A DNA stretch of 24,427 bases from the IMG/VR virus record IMGVR_UViG_3300047310_000535, positions 1 to 24,427 of that record. One strand, written 5' to 3'. Below the pieces are notes generated by a model. That model was not told the origin of the DNA. It searched no databases and worked only from the letters and a program-made list of their open reading frames with translations. Position numbers and translations under genes: made by a program. Below are positions 15,805 to 22,841 of this stretch, in pieces (position 1 is the first letter of the stretch; every line of letters begins with the position of its first letter). Source of the stretch: a virus.

Positions 15805-16766
15805 GGGCGATCGTCACCGGTGCGGCCGGGTTTCTGGGGTCTCATCTTTGCGACCGACTGCTCGCGGAGGGGCTTGAGGTCGTCGGGATAGACAACCTCA
15901 CGACGGGAAGTGAACGGAACCTCGAGGCTGCTGAAAAAAGCGGGCAGTTTCGTTTCGTAAGGGGGGACGTACGCAACCTCCCACCGTCGTTTTGGCAATT
16001 GTTCGGTTCCAGGTCCCTCGACTTTTTATTCAACCTCGCGTGCCCCGCTAGCCCGGTTCACTATCAGGCGGATCCGTACGGAACCCTGATGACGTGCGTG
16101 CTGGGGGCCTCGGAAGCCGCAAACGCGGCGCGGACGACGGGATGCCGGGTCATCCACGCGTCGACGTCTGAAGTCTATGGGGACCCGCTCATTCATCCCC
16201 AACGGGAGTCGTACTGGGGAAACGTGAATCCGGTTGGACCGCGGTCCTGTTACGATGAGGGGAAGCGGGCCGCCGAGACGCTTCTGCGCGACGCATCCGT
16301 GATGTGGGGAATCGACGTCCGGATCGCGAGAATCTTCAACACGTACGGCCCCCGGATGGCCCTGAATGACGGGCGGGTCGTTTCGAACTTCGTCCTTCAG
16401 GCGCTCTCGGGAAAGCGCCTGACCGTTTATGGCGACGGAACCCAGACGCGTTCGTTCTGCCACTGCTCCGACCTCGTCGATGGGTTGTGGAGAATGGCGA
16501 CGAAGCAACCGGGGTTAGGTCCCTTTATTGCCAATCTGGGAAACCCGGGTGAGTTCACAATCGAGGAATTGGCGGCAATCGTTTCAGAAGTAACCGGAGC
16601 ACCGCTCAGGACCGTAACGGAAGCCCTTCCGGTCGACGACCCGAAGATCAGGAGACCCGATATCGCGCTTGCGTCATCAGTCCTAGGGTTCCGCCCGACA
16701 GTGCCGCTACGGGAGGGGATCCAGACCGTAGTGGACGACTTCCGAAAGAGGCTTGGGAAAGCATGA
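15801..16766 (+). CDS. UDP-glucuronate decarboxylase-like (UXS) NAD-dependent SDR enzyme
   Basis: This 321-residue extended short-chain dehydrogenase would convert UDP-glucuronate to UDP-xylose with bound NAD. The Rossmann motif TGAAGFLGS spans 6-14 and the acidic D31 follows the second strand. Blocks typical of UXS are visible: LACPASPVHYQ, STSEVYGDPLIHPQ, YWGNVNPVGPRSCYDEGKR with catalytic Y151 and K155, RIFNTYGPRM, DGRVVSNF and TVYGDGTQTRSF. The ACPASP and SEVYGDP blocks favour UXS over generic NAD-sugar epimerases such as UDP-glucose 4-epimerase, though the two are close. Length matches the soluble bacterial enzyme. It is coupled by ATGA to the glycosyltransferase before it and the ParB-fold gene after it, so its product is the obvious candidate donor sugar. 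Confidence 0.82.
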   Translation: MRAIVTGAAGFLGSHLCDRLLAEGLEVVGIDNLTTGSERNLEAAEKSGQFRFVRGDVRNLPPSFWQLFGSRSLDFLFNLACPASPVHYQADPYGTLMTCVLGASEAANAARTTGCRVIHASTSEVYGDPLIHPQRESYWGNVNPVGPRSCYDEGKRAAETLLRDASVMWGIDVRIARIFNTYGPRMALNDGRVVSNFVLQALSGKRLTVYGDGTQTRSFCHCSDLVDGLWRMATKQPGLGPFIANLGNPGEFTIEELAAIVSEVTGAPLRTVTEALPVDDPKIRRPDIALASSVLGFRPTVPLREGIQTVVDDFRKRLGKA

Positions 16767-17443
16767 TGGAAAAGCAGGAGAAGAAGTTTGAGATCAAGTT
16801 GTTACCGGCGAGTTCGCTCGTTCCGGCCCCCTACAACCCGCGGAAGATATCGGCGGATGACTTCGAGCTCCTGAAGGACTCAATTCGCGAGCACGGGCTC
16901 GTCGAACCAATCGTGGTCCAGAAGTCGAACAACATGATCATCGGGGGGCATCAGCGCCTCAACGCGTTCGTAGAGGTCGAGCACGAGCAGGGGGTGAAGA
17001 ACCCGAAGACAACGTGCTTCGTTCTTGATTGCGACGACGCGACCGCCAAGCGTCTGAATCTCCGGTTGAATCGAATCGGCGGTGAGTTCGATCAAGATAA
17101 GCTTGGGCAGTTGTTCGAGTCAGAAGACTTCCCGGAGGGGTTCCGGTTCGAGGAGCTCGGGTTTTCGGCGAAGGAGATCGAGCGGGTCCTCAAGACGGTC
17201 GCTCCGCCGGCGCTCGACGACCCGAAGCCCGCGACGTTCGGGCGCTCCGTCACACTGAGCCTCGAGTTCGGCGACATCGAGGTCCGGGACCAGGTGAAGG
17301 AGTGGCTCATCGAGCGCGCGAAGCTGACGCAGAAGCGGACCGGCGATGTCGTCCAGGAGATGATCCGGAAGGGCGCGAAGCGGGAACCAAAAGAGCGAGC
17401 CGCCCCGAAGGGAGCCTCACCCACCGATGGTGCCGATCAATAG
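16763..17443 (+). CDS. ParB-fold (ParB/Srx-like) protein 2
   Basis: The product has 226 residues from ATG 16763, overlapping the UXS-like stop. It has a clear ParB nuclease-like domain at residues about 10-100: LLPASSLVPAPYNPRKIS (NPRK 25-28), SIREHGLVEPIVV, and the phosphate-binding loop GGHQRLNA at 61-68. The middle part (KRLNLRLNRIGGEFDQDKL) is typical of phage ParB-like proteins linked to DNA methylase or modification genes. A helical, lysine- and arginine-rich C-terminus follows (VVQEMIRKGAKREPKERAAP). It is only distantly similar to ParB-fold protein 1, so this is not a recent duplication. Its job is unknown; DNA or nucleotide binding is likely, and nuclease activity is possible. Confidence 0.78.
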   Translation: MMEKQEKKFEIKLLPASSLVPAPYNPRKISADDFELLKDSIREHGLVEPIVVQKSNNMIIGGHQRLNAFVEVEHEQGVKNPKTTCFVLDCDDATAKRLNLRLNRIGGEFDQDKLGQLFESEDFPEGFRFEELGFSAKEIERVLKTVAPPALDDPKPATFGRSVTLSLEFGDIEVRDQVKEWLIERAKLTQKRTGDVVQEMIRKGAKREPKERAAPKGASPTDGADQ

Positions 17444-17825
17444 GCTGCTCCGGAATCTATTCCAGCGGCTCCGTGGGACCTACTACGAGGGACCCGAGGC
17501 GCCGTCCCGGTTGGGTCAGATCGTCGAAGTCTTCGCGGCGTCTCGCCGGCGCGCGACACGCCGGCAGTGGATCGAGTTCGCGCGCTCGTTGGCCGAGGAG
17601 GCGTACCGGTCCGGGTACGTCCGAGGGTACGAGTGGGCCGAACGGGACCTCGACCGACGAGATCCGGCCATAGACCCAGAGGCGCTTGCGGCCGTAGAGG
17701 GGCACGAGTGGGAATGGTTAGATGGGGGGAGTGTTCCGACCCCGGAAGGACTCGACGAGGTCGTGGGCGAAGGAGATCCGGCGGCCGACCTGGCCGACGA
17801 GCTAAGGGAGATCGAAGATGGCTGA
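17427..17825 (+). CDS. hypothetical phage protein
   Basis: This 132-residue protein starts at ATG 17427 inside the end of the ParB-fold gene, behind GGGAG. The N-terminus is basic and helical (INRLLRNLFQRL). A central helix reads ARSLAEEAYRSGYVRGYEWAERDL, a pattern I associate with small uncharacterised phage proteins. The C-terminal third is strongly acidic (DELREIEDG). There is no enzyme motif or membrane span. It overlaps the next gene by 8 bases and belongs to a chain of five small genes leading to the small terminase gene. Confidence 0.6.
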   Translation: MVPINRLLRNLFQRLRGTYYEGPEAPSRLGQIVEVFAASRRRATRRQWIEFARSLAEEAYRSGYVRGYEWAERDLDRRDPAIDPEALAAVEGHEWEWLDGGSVPTPEGLDEVVGEGDPAADLADELREIEDG

Positions 17826-18177
17826 CGTTACGGCAGTGGCAGCGGGCTCGACGGGTTGGTTCTATCACCAGGGGGCGAACGTCGGGGGGAAGGTCAAGAA
17901 GTTCTGGGCCCCCGGGACCTACGTGGGGTCGACCGGCCCGATATCGGAGGAATGCGTCGAATTCGAGGATGGGAACGTCCTGTTGGTCCGGGAAGGCGAT
18001 ATGGTCCCGATGCGGGAAAACGAGATCGCGTTCATGAATCAAATGCAGGCGCTCGCGAACCACATGTGCCGGGAGGCGCTCCCGCTCGGGAAGGCGATCG
18101 GACTCGACGCGCCTGCCGTTACCGGGATCATATCGCGAGTTTTTGCCCGTACCGCCAGAACGCTTGGTGCCTCGTGA
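17818..18177 (+). CDS. hypothetical protein
   Basis: This 119-residue protein starts at ATG 17818 and overlaps the gene before it. The first 70 residues look beta-rich, with glycine turns (TGWFYHQGANVGGKVKKFW, DGNVLLVREGDMVPM), and the last 45 look helical. No family is recognised. It could be a small folded adaptor or DNA-binding protein. Its stop overlaps the next GTG (GTGA), so it is produced together with its neighbours. Confidence 0.55.
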   Translation: MADVTAVAAGSTGWFYHQGANVGGKVKKFWAPGTYVGSTGPISEECVEFEDGNVLLVREGDMVPMRENEIAFMNQMQALANHMCREALPLGKAIGLDAPAVTGIISRVFARTARTLGAS

Positions 18178-18446
18178 AGACGATCGTCGAGAAGATATTT
18201 GATCCGGTCCGCGAGGAACTCGAAGGGATCTCGAACAGCGTCGAGGGACTCCAACCAACGGCCGTGTTCGAGCGGTACGTCGAGCTCTACATGGCGATGA
18301 AGGCGTTCTCGGTCGTTGCCGACACGATGTTCGACATCCTGGTTCAGGGGATGGATGACGTCGCCCGGAAGGTCGCGAAGGAGGATTGTGACCGGATCGT
18401 GCGGGAGCTCGCGGCCCGCTACGCGCGGGAGATCTTTTCGACGTGA
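18174..18446 (+). CDS. small helical hypothetical protein
   Basis: The product has 90 residues from GTG 18174 (GTGA overlap). It appears entirely helical (VEKIFDPVREELEGI, VFERYVELYMAMKAFSVVADTMFDIL, DDVARKVAKEDCDRIVREL). The middle segment is hydrophobic, but charged residues interrupt it, so a membrane span is not convincing. No motif is recognised. Confidence 0.55.
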   Translation: MKTIVEKIFDPVREELEGISNSVEGLQPTAVFERYVELYMAMKAFSVVADTMFDILVQGMDDVARKVAKEDCDRIVRELAARYAREIFST

Positions 18447-18688
18447 CGTGGGTCGAGTGGTCCCCTGCGTTTGCCCCCCACGTCAGGGGCCGGTACCGGG
18501 AACCCAACCCAGAAGACTCGGAACCGGACCAGGTTCCGACCTGGAAGATCGAGGCGTCCTGCGGTTCCTGCGGGACCGCCTGGCGCGGTCAGTGTTCGAC
18601 CGGCAGCGGCGTCCGGGCCCAAATCGCCCGGTTCGGGTCGCTCCACCTTCACCGGGACCCGTTCGCGGCTCCCGACGGGGCGCGGTAA
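18443..18688 (+). CDS. small putative zinc-binding protein
   Basis: The product has 81 residues from GTG 18443 (GTGA overlap). The segment CGSCGTAWRGQC near residues 40-51 followed by HLH near 69-71 supplies enough Cys and His ligands for a small zinc finger. No DNA-binding family is recognised. It ends 16 bases before the small terminase start, and its position in the chain suggests co-expression with packaging genes. Confidence 0.55.
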   Translation: MTWVEWSPAFAPHVRGRYREPNPEDSEPDQVPTWKIEASCGSCGTAWRGQCSTGSGVRAQIARFGSLHLHRDPFAAPDGAR

Positions 18689-18704
18689 AGACATCAATCG
18701 ACCG

Positions 18705-19289
18705 ATGCGGCGCCGCCGAATAGACGCGAAACCCCCCCTACCGCCGGAGCCTTCTGCCGCGCCGCGCGGCGCGGTCCAGCTGTCGGAGGCCGACAAGAAG
18801 CTCCGGATGCGGTTCGTCGGGCAACTTCTCTGGAGGGGCTCGCCGGACGAGAAGGTCGTATCGTTCTGCCGGAACACCTGGGGTATGACCCGCCGGGCGA
18901 GCCTCCACATGATCGAGCGCGTAAAGCTCCGGTGGGTCGCGGAAGAAGAGCGAAACCGCCCGAAGGCGAAGGCGTGGGCGATCCAACGCCTTCTGAATGA
19001 CCTCTCGGAACTCCGGGCGGGTGAGTCGAAGACTTGGGACCACGGCGCGATCATGCAGCGTGAACGGCTCCTCTCGGACCTTCAGGGAACGAAGGAACCC
19101 ATCAAGGTCAACGTCGAGTTCGCTCAGGTCGAGGCAGTAGATCGCGTGATGCTCGAACTGACGCCCGAACAATTCCGGGCCGCTGTCGACATTGCGCTCG
19201 ACGAGAAGCGGAAGGCCCGTTTGTTCGAGGCCGGGAAGGTCGTCGCGACCCAGCAGGACGGGACCGAAGTCCTGACGCGGCCCCGTTGA
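18705..19289 (+). CDS. probable terminase small subunit
   Basis: The product has 194 residues from ATG 18705. After a proline-rich N-terminal tail that contains the palindromic repeat (read as AAPRGAV), residues about 35-75 look like a helix-turn-helix (SPDEKVVSFCRNTWGMTRRASLHMIERV). A helical segment follows (QRLLNDLSELRAGESKTWDHGAIMQRERLLSDLQGTKEPIKVNVEF). The pattern of E.LLSDLQGTKEPIKV is common in phage small terminase and small packaging subunits, which recognise viral DNA and load the large terminase. The last 50 residues would bind the partner. The large subunit gene lies 1.2 kb downstream, separated by three small genes. The call rests on pattern and position. Confidence 0.6.
   Translation: MRRRRIDAKPPLPPEPSAAPRGAVQLSEADKKLRMRFVGQLLWRGSPDEKVVSFCRNTWGMTRRASLHMIERVKLRWVAEEERNRPKAKAWAIQRLLNDLSELRAGESKTWDHGAIMQRERLLSDLQGTKEPIKVNVEFAQVEAVDRVMLELTPEQFRAAVDIALDEKRKARLFEAGKVVATQQDGTEVLTRPR
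18757..18776 (+). repeat. palindromic element, copy 3
   Basis: This is identical to the 20 bases at 2241 and 11580, with the 18-base palindrome at 18757-18774. It is read in frame as AAPRGAV, in the flexible N-terminal tail of the small terminase protein, the same peptide as copy 2. Confidence 0.85.
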
Positions 19290-19320
19290 CCAGCCCGGGG
19301 GGCCGCGATAGCGTTCTGGT

Positions 19321-19620
19321 ATGTCGGAACCCGAGACTGAAAACGGTAGGCATTCTGCTCCGCCCCCGGGGCTCGTACTCGAGGGAATCCCACCGACCGC
19401 CCAAGCGCTCCTCGAAGGGATAGCGGCAAAGGTCTCGTGTCTCGATTCCGAATTCGAAGGTATCCGGGAGGCTCAGCGGCTTCAGGATAAGCGGATCGAC
19501 ATGATGTCGGAAAAGCTCGACCAGTATCGGGCCGCGGTCGAGCGACAGACGGCCCTCTTGATGGCCGAGTTCCAACGCCACTTCAGCGTACCGGATCCGA
19601 CCAAGCCACAAGCCCCATAG
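19321..19620 (+). CDS. hypothetical coiled-coil protein
   Basis: This 99-residue protein starts at ATG 19321 after a 31-base gap with no strong Shine-Dalgarno. The first 25 residues are proline-rich and probably disordered. Residues about 30-85 form a long amphipathic helix (DSEFEGIREAQRLQDKRIDMM, EKLDQYRAAVERQTALLM) likely to make a coiled coil. The family is unknown, and the place beside the terminase genes is the only functional hint. Confidence 0.55.
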   Translation: MSEPETENGRHSAPPPGLVLEGIPPTAQALLEGIAAKVSCLDSEFEGIREAQRLQDKRIDMMSEKLDQYRAAVERQTALLMAEFQRHFSVPDPTKPQAP

Positions 19621-19644
19621 CGGGTTGCGCCATAGGGGGCCAGG

Positions 19645-19986
19645 ATGCCCCTGATTCCGCGAGGTCGACACCAGGAGGACGCTCAGATCGTCCACCCGTT
19701 GGCGAACCCGGTTTGGGTCGAGCGCACCCGTTGGGTAGTGGGGTTCCTGGTACGGGCGCGAGAATGGTCCGCGCTCGTCGCTCGCGCCCGCCAGGAAGGC
19801 GTTCAGGAGGCGATGCTACGCCAGCTCGTCGCGGCCCTTGAGGAGCTTGGCGAGGCTGAGGCGGTCCGGCATGGCCGTAGGGTGTTGTGGCGGCTCCGGG
19901 TCCGGCGGGAGCGCGAGTGGGCGGTCCCGCTGCCGGACGAGGAAGAAGAGAAAAAAGATGTCGCGACGTCCCCTGATCCTACTTGA
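19645..19986 (+). CDS. putative winged-helix DNA-binding protein
   Basis: The product has 113 residues from ATG 19645, behind CAGG. Residues about 38-90 have the layout of a winged helix: WSALVARARQEG, then EAMLRQLVAALEELGEAEAV as recognition helix and turn, then a short wing RHGRRVLWRLR. The rest is a basic start and an acidic tail (DEEEEKKD). It may bind DNA, possibly in packaging or late regulation. The call is by eye and the family is not identified. Its end overlaps the HAD gene by 29 bases. Confidence 0.5.
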   Translation: MPLIPRGRHQEDAQIVHPLANPVWVERTRWVVGFLVRAREWSALVARARQEGVQEAMLRQLVAALEELGEAEAVRHGRRVLWRLRVRREREWAVPLPDEEEEKKDVATSPDPT

Positions 19987-20524
19987 TTGCGATGGTCCGC
20001 TCGCGGACTTCGACAAGCGGATGCTCGACCAGGTCTACCGGGACACCGGGATCCGATACAGTCCCGCCGACATCACAGAATGGGGATTCGGAAACCTACC
20101 GGGGTGGGAGCGGGTCCAGAAGCTCGCGTGGGAGCGGGCTCGCGAACAGAACTTCTGCTTATCGATCGAACCCGTCGCGGGAGCGCTCGAGGGACTCGGG
20201 GAGCTCCGGAAGATCGCGGACGTCGAAGTTCTGACGAGTCCCCTGCACGGGAACCCGACGTGGGTTCACGAGCGCGACGAGTGGCTTCTGCGTCACTTCG
20301 GGTTTCACCACGGCGACGTACATCATTGCCGGAAGAAGTTCCGGATGGTCGGTGACTATCTGGTCGACGACCATCATCCGCACGTCGAGAAGTGGGCGGC
20401 CGCGCATCCCGCCGGTACCGGGATCGTCTGGGATAAGCCTTTCAACCAAGCGTGGCAGGGCGATCGTTGTCTTTCGTGGCCGCACTTGGTTCAGGTCATT
20501 TGGGAGCGGTTGCTTCACCCGTAG
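19958..20524 (+). CDS. HAD-family 5'-(deoxy)ribonucleotidase-like phosphatase
   Basis: The product has 188 residues from ATG 19958, behind a purine-rich GAAGAAGAG stretch. HAD motif I is LLDCDGPLADF with nucleophile D10 and acid D12. Motif II is in LTSPLHGNPTWV, and motif IV is VDDHH near 140. The SPLHGNPTWVHERDEWLLRHFGF region resembles the NT5C-type deoxyribonucleotidases, which remove the phosphate from dNMPs. It would tune or drain nucleotide pools and fits the MazG, dNMP kinase and dCMP deaminase genes downstream. It overlaps the previous gene and ends 3 bases before the large terminase GTG. A phosphatase for another small substrate is possible. Confidence 0.7.
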   Translation: MSRRPLILLDCDGPLADFDKRMLDQVYRDTGIRYSPADITEWGFGNLPGWERVQKLAWERAREQNFCLSIEPVAGALEGLGELRKIADVEVLTSPLHGNPTWVHERDEWLLRHFGFHHGDVHHCRKKFRMVGDYLVDDHHPHVEKWAAAHPAGTGIVWDKPFNQAWQGDRCLSWPHLVQVIWERLLHP

Positions 20525-20527
20525 GGC

Positions 20528-22234
20528 GTGTGCCCCAATAGGATCGTGGAGAATCCAACCGGGGACCTCTCGAAGGTCGACCAGTACAACCTCGTCCGGG
20601 CCCAGATAGCGGCCCGTGCGCTCGAGGCGTCTCGCGATCCGTGTTCGTTCATCAGCTTCGTCATGAAGCCTGAAGAAGAGTCTCGCGTTGGGGCTGACGG
20701 TGAGCATCAGCGGTTCTTCGATAGCCGTAATCCACTCGATTGCGTACGGGTTCCGCCGCACCAAAAGGTCACGGTCGAGTTCGCGCTTCACCACCCGTTG
20801 TCGGTCGTGATGCTTCCGGCGGACCACTCAAAAACGACCACGATGTCGATGCTGGGCCTCTTTCGGCTCCAGCGGGATCAGAGCCAGCGCGGCGCGGTCG
20901 TATCGGCGACTCAGACGCAGGCCGAGAAGGTCCTGAGGATCGTCAAAGACTACATCGAGGGGAGCTGGCGGCTTCGGGCAGTCGCGCCGAACCTGATGCC
21001 GTCGACCCGTCACGGCGACCCCTGGACCCAGACCGCGATCGTCGTCGAGCGACCGCCCGGCATCAAGGATCCATCGCTCGTCGCGCTCGGGATGGACGGT
21101 CCCATCATTGGGTCGCGCCTCGACTGGATCGTCGTCGACGACATCCTGACGCCCGAGAACACGCTGACGCAGGAGCAGCGTCAGAAGACGCTCAAGTGGT
21201 TCTTCACGGCGGTCGTGTCGCGCCTCGTGAAGGGCGGCACGATCGTGGTCTGCAATACGGCGTTCCATCCTGAGGACCTCCTGCACGAGCTCCGGAAGCG
21301 CGGGTTTCCGACTCTCCGGATGGATGTCCTGGGGAACGTGTACGTGTACGGCGATACCGACTTCGGGCTCGAGGGGAAACCGGGGGCTGATGATCTCCGG
21401 GACGCGACTCCCCGGGACGGGCCTGCGATTGAGGCAGGAGCCCTTAGGCTCGTCGGGAACGATCGTGAGCCGGCTGGCCGCCGAACCCTTTGGCCGGACC
21501 GTTACGACGAAGAGCGGGTCGAGCGGGACCTTCGGAAGAATATCCAGTTCAACCAGCTGTACCTGAATCTCCCGCGCGACGACGAGCAGGCGATGTGTAA
21601 AGCCGAGTACGTCGACCGCTGCAAGGAAGTCGCGAGGCTTTTCGGGATCGACGCGATGGTGTCGGGGGGGCCGCAGTTTCAGGACCGCCGGAACGCCTAC
21701 ACGTTCACGGGTGTCGACCTCGCGGTCGGGCGCGGTGAGGAGCACGACTTCACGAGCCTCACGACGATCGAGGTCCGGCAGTCAGGTCACCGGGTCGTAC
21801 TCGATGTCGACTACGGTCGTTGGGCCGGCCGCGAGATCGTTCAACGGATTCATCGGAAGCAGCGCGATTACGACTCCGTCGTGGCGGTCGAGAACAATGC
21901 CAGCCAGGACTTCCTGCTTCAGTGGGCGCTCGATCAGAACGTTTCGCTCCCGATCATGCCGTACACGACCGGGCGCTCGAAGGCGCATCCCGAGTACGGG
22001 ATCCCGGGGATCTTCGTCCAGATGGCGAACGGCGCGTGGGCGTTCCCGAACCGCGGCGGGGTCTGTCATCCCAATATCCAACGGCTGATCGACGATTGCC
22101 TCTACTACGTGCCGTCCAAGCACACGGGGGACGTCCTGATGTCGCTCTTTATCGCGCACGAGATCGCGAAGAAGTTCGGGATTCCGGACGCGCCCGGAGC
22201 CAGTCCCGCCGGAACCAACATCATGACCCGATAG
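20528..22234 (+). CDS. terL: terminase large subunit (packaging ATPase-nuclease)
   Basis: This 568-residue motor cuts concatemeric DNA and pumps it into the prohead. The N-terminal ATPase has an unusual P-loop-like segment, MLPADHSKTT at 95-104, with K102 in the Walker lysine position. It also has Walker B WIVVDD at 200-205 and a coupling-motif candidate VVCNTAFHPED. The RNase H-like nuclease has acidic residues D397 (GVDLAVG), E455 (VAVENN) and D535 (GDVLMSL), in the expected order and spacing. Length is normal. Start is GTG 20528; GTG 20546 behind AGG is also possible. A 13-base half copy of the palindromic element is read here as QRGAVV. Confidence 0.9.
   Translation: MCPNRIVENPTGDLSKVDQYNLVRAQIAARALEASRDPCSFISFVMKPEEESRVGADGEHQRFFDSRNPLDCVRVPPHQKVTVEFALHHPLSVVMLPADHSKTTTMSMLGLFRLQRDQSQRGAVVSATQTQAEKVLRIVKDYIEGSWRLRAVAPNLMPSTRHGDPWTQTAIVVERPPGIKDPSLVALGMDGPIIGSRLDWIVVDDILTPENTLTQEQRQKTLKWFFTAVVSRLVKGGTIVVCNTAFHPEDLLHELRKRGFPTLRMDVLGNVYVYGDTDFGLEGKPGADDLRDATPRDGPAIEAGALRLVGNDREPAGRRTLWPDRYDEERVERDLRKNIQFNQLYLNLPRDDEQAMCKAEYVDRCKEVARLFGIDAMVSGGPQFQDRRNAYTFTGVDLAVGRGEEHDFTSLTTIEVRQSGHRVVLDVDYGRWAGREIVQRIHRKQRDYDSVVAVENNASQDFLLQWALDQNVSLPIMPYTTGRSKAHPEYGIPGIFVQMANGAWAFPNRGGVCHPNIQRLIDDCLYYVPSKHTGDVLMSLFIAHEIAKKFGIPDAPGASPAGTNIMTR
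20887..20899 (+). repeat. half copy of the palindromic element (in terL)
   Basis: GCGCGGCGCGGTC is identical to the right 13 bases of the 20-base element at 2241, 11580 and 18757. It is read in the frame giving RGAV, as in copies 2 and 3. With only 13 GC-rich bases, chance is possible. Confidence 0.5.
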
Positions 22235-22265
22235 CGGTCCGCGCCATCCCTCGACCGGAGGCTGG

Positions 22266-22841
22266 ATGGAGACGATCGCGGACAACTCAAAAGCGTTTTG
22301 GGATGCGTTCCAGGACGAGAACGCCCGATGGGCAACAGCAAACTTCCCGGGTGCGATCGGGCACCCCGAACAACCGATGGTTGGGATCTTCGAGGAACTC
22401 GGGGAACTCGCGGAGGCGATCGAGCTGAAGGACCGCGACAAGGCGGTCGACGCTACCGCCGACGTCGCGATTTACGCGATCGACTTCTGTAACAAGCTCT
22501 CGATTTCGGCCGCCGAAGTCTTTGCGGAAGCAGCCGCGAGTGCGGCCGCGGATGACGTCGACGAGGAGCAGGAGTCGTCGGTCTTCAGCCGTCTGATGGC
22601 ATTGGTCGGGCGTCTTTCGCATCACTGGCTCAAGAAAGAGCAACGGATCCGTCGGAACGAGGACCACGACCTCGGTGCTCGCAAAGCTCTCGTCGGAATT
22701 CTGGCGATCGCGTGGGACGTTCACGACGAGGTTCGGCACGAACCAACCTGCACGTATCCCGAGACTATCTGGGGGGTTTGGCAACGAATCGTCTCGAAGC
22801 GCGATTGGGCGAAGTACCCGGGGAATGGAGGTCCACGATGA
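22266..22841 (+). CDS. MazG-like nucleotide pyrophosphohydrolase
   Basis: This 191-residue protein has the all-alpha NTP-pyrophosphohydrolase signature. A WATANFP segment and HPEQPMVGIFEELGELAEA carry E43, E44 and E47. Then come D62 and D66 in VDATADVAIYAIDF, giving the metal-binding ExxE...D/E..D pattern of MazG-type enzymes. These hydrolyse NTPs or dNTPs to monophosphates and pyrophosphate. Phage versions are thought to act on dNTP pools or on alarmones. ATG 22266 follows GGAGG (22257-22261) in a 31-base gap after the large terminase, so this may start a new translation unit. It is coupled to the dNMP kinase gene by ATGA. The C-terminal 100 residues are helical and not assigned. Confidence 0.75.
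   Translation: METIADNSKAFWDAFQDENARWATANFPGAIGHPEQPMVGIFEELGELAEAIELKDRDKAVDATADVAIYAIDFCNKLSISAAEVFAEAAASAAADDVDEEQESSVFSRLMALVGRLSHHWLKKEQRIRRNEDHDLGARKALVGILAIAWDVHDEVRHEPTCTYPETIWGVWQRIVSKRDWAKYPGNGGPR
22827..22831 (+). promoter_or_regulatory. ribosome binding site of the dNMP kinase gene
   Basis: GGAGG lies 6 bases before ATG 22838, inside the end of the MazG-like gene, and fixes the kinase start. An upstream in-frame start at 22712 would bury 42 residues in the MazG-like gene. Confidence 0.75.

Noticed and set aside
17437-18507. A 356-codon open frame on the - strand opposite four small genes
   Set aside because: The + strand genes show coupled 4- to 8-base overlaps and normal codon use. 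The reverse frame is Arg/Pro/Ser-rich without motifs.
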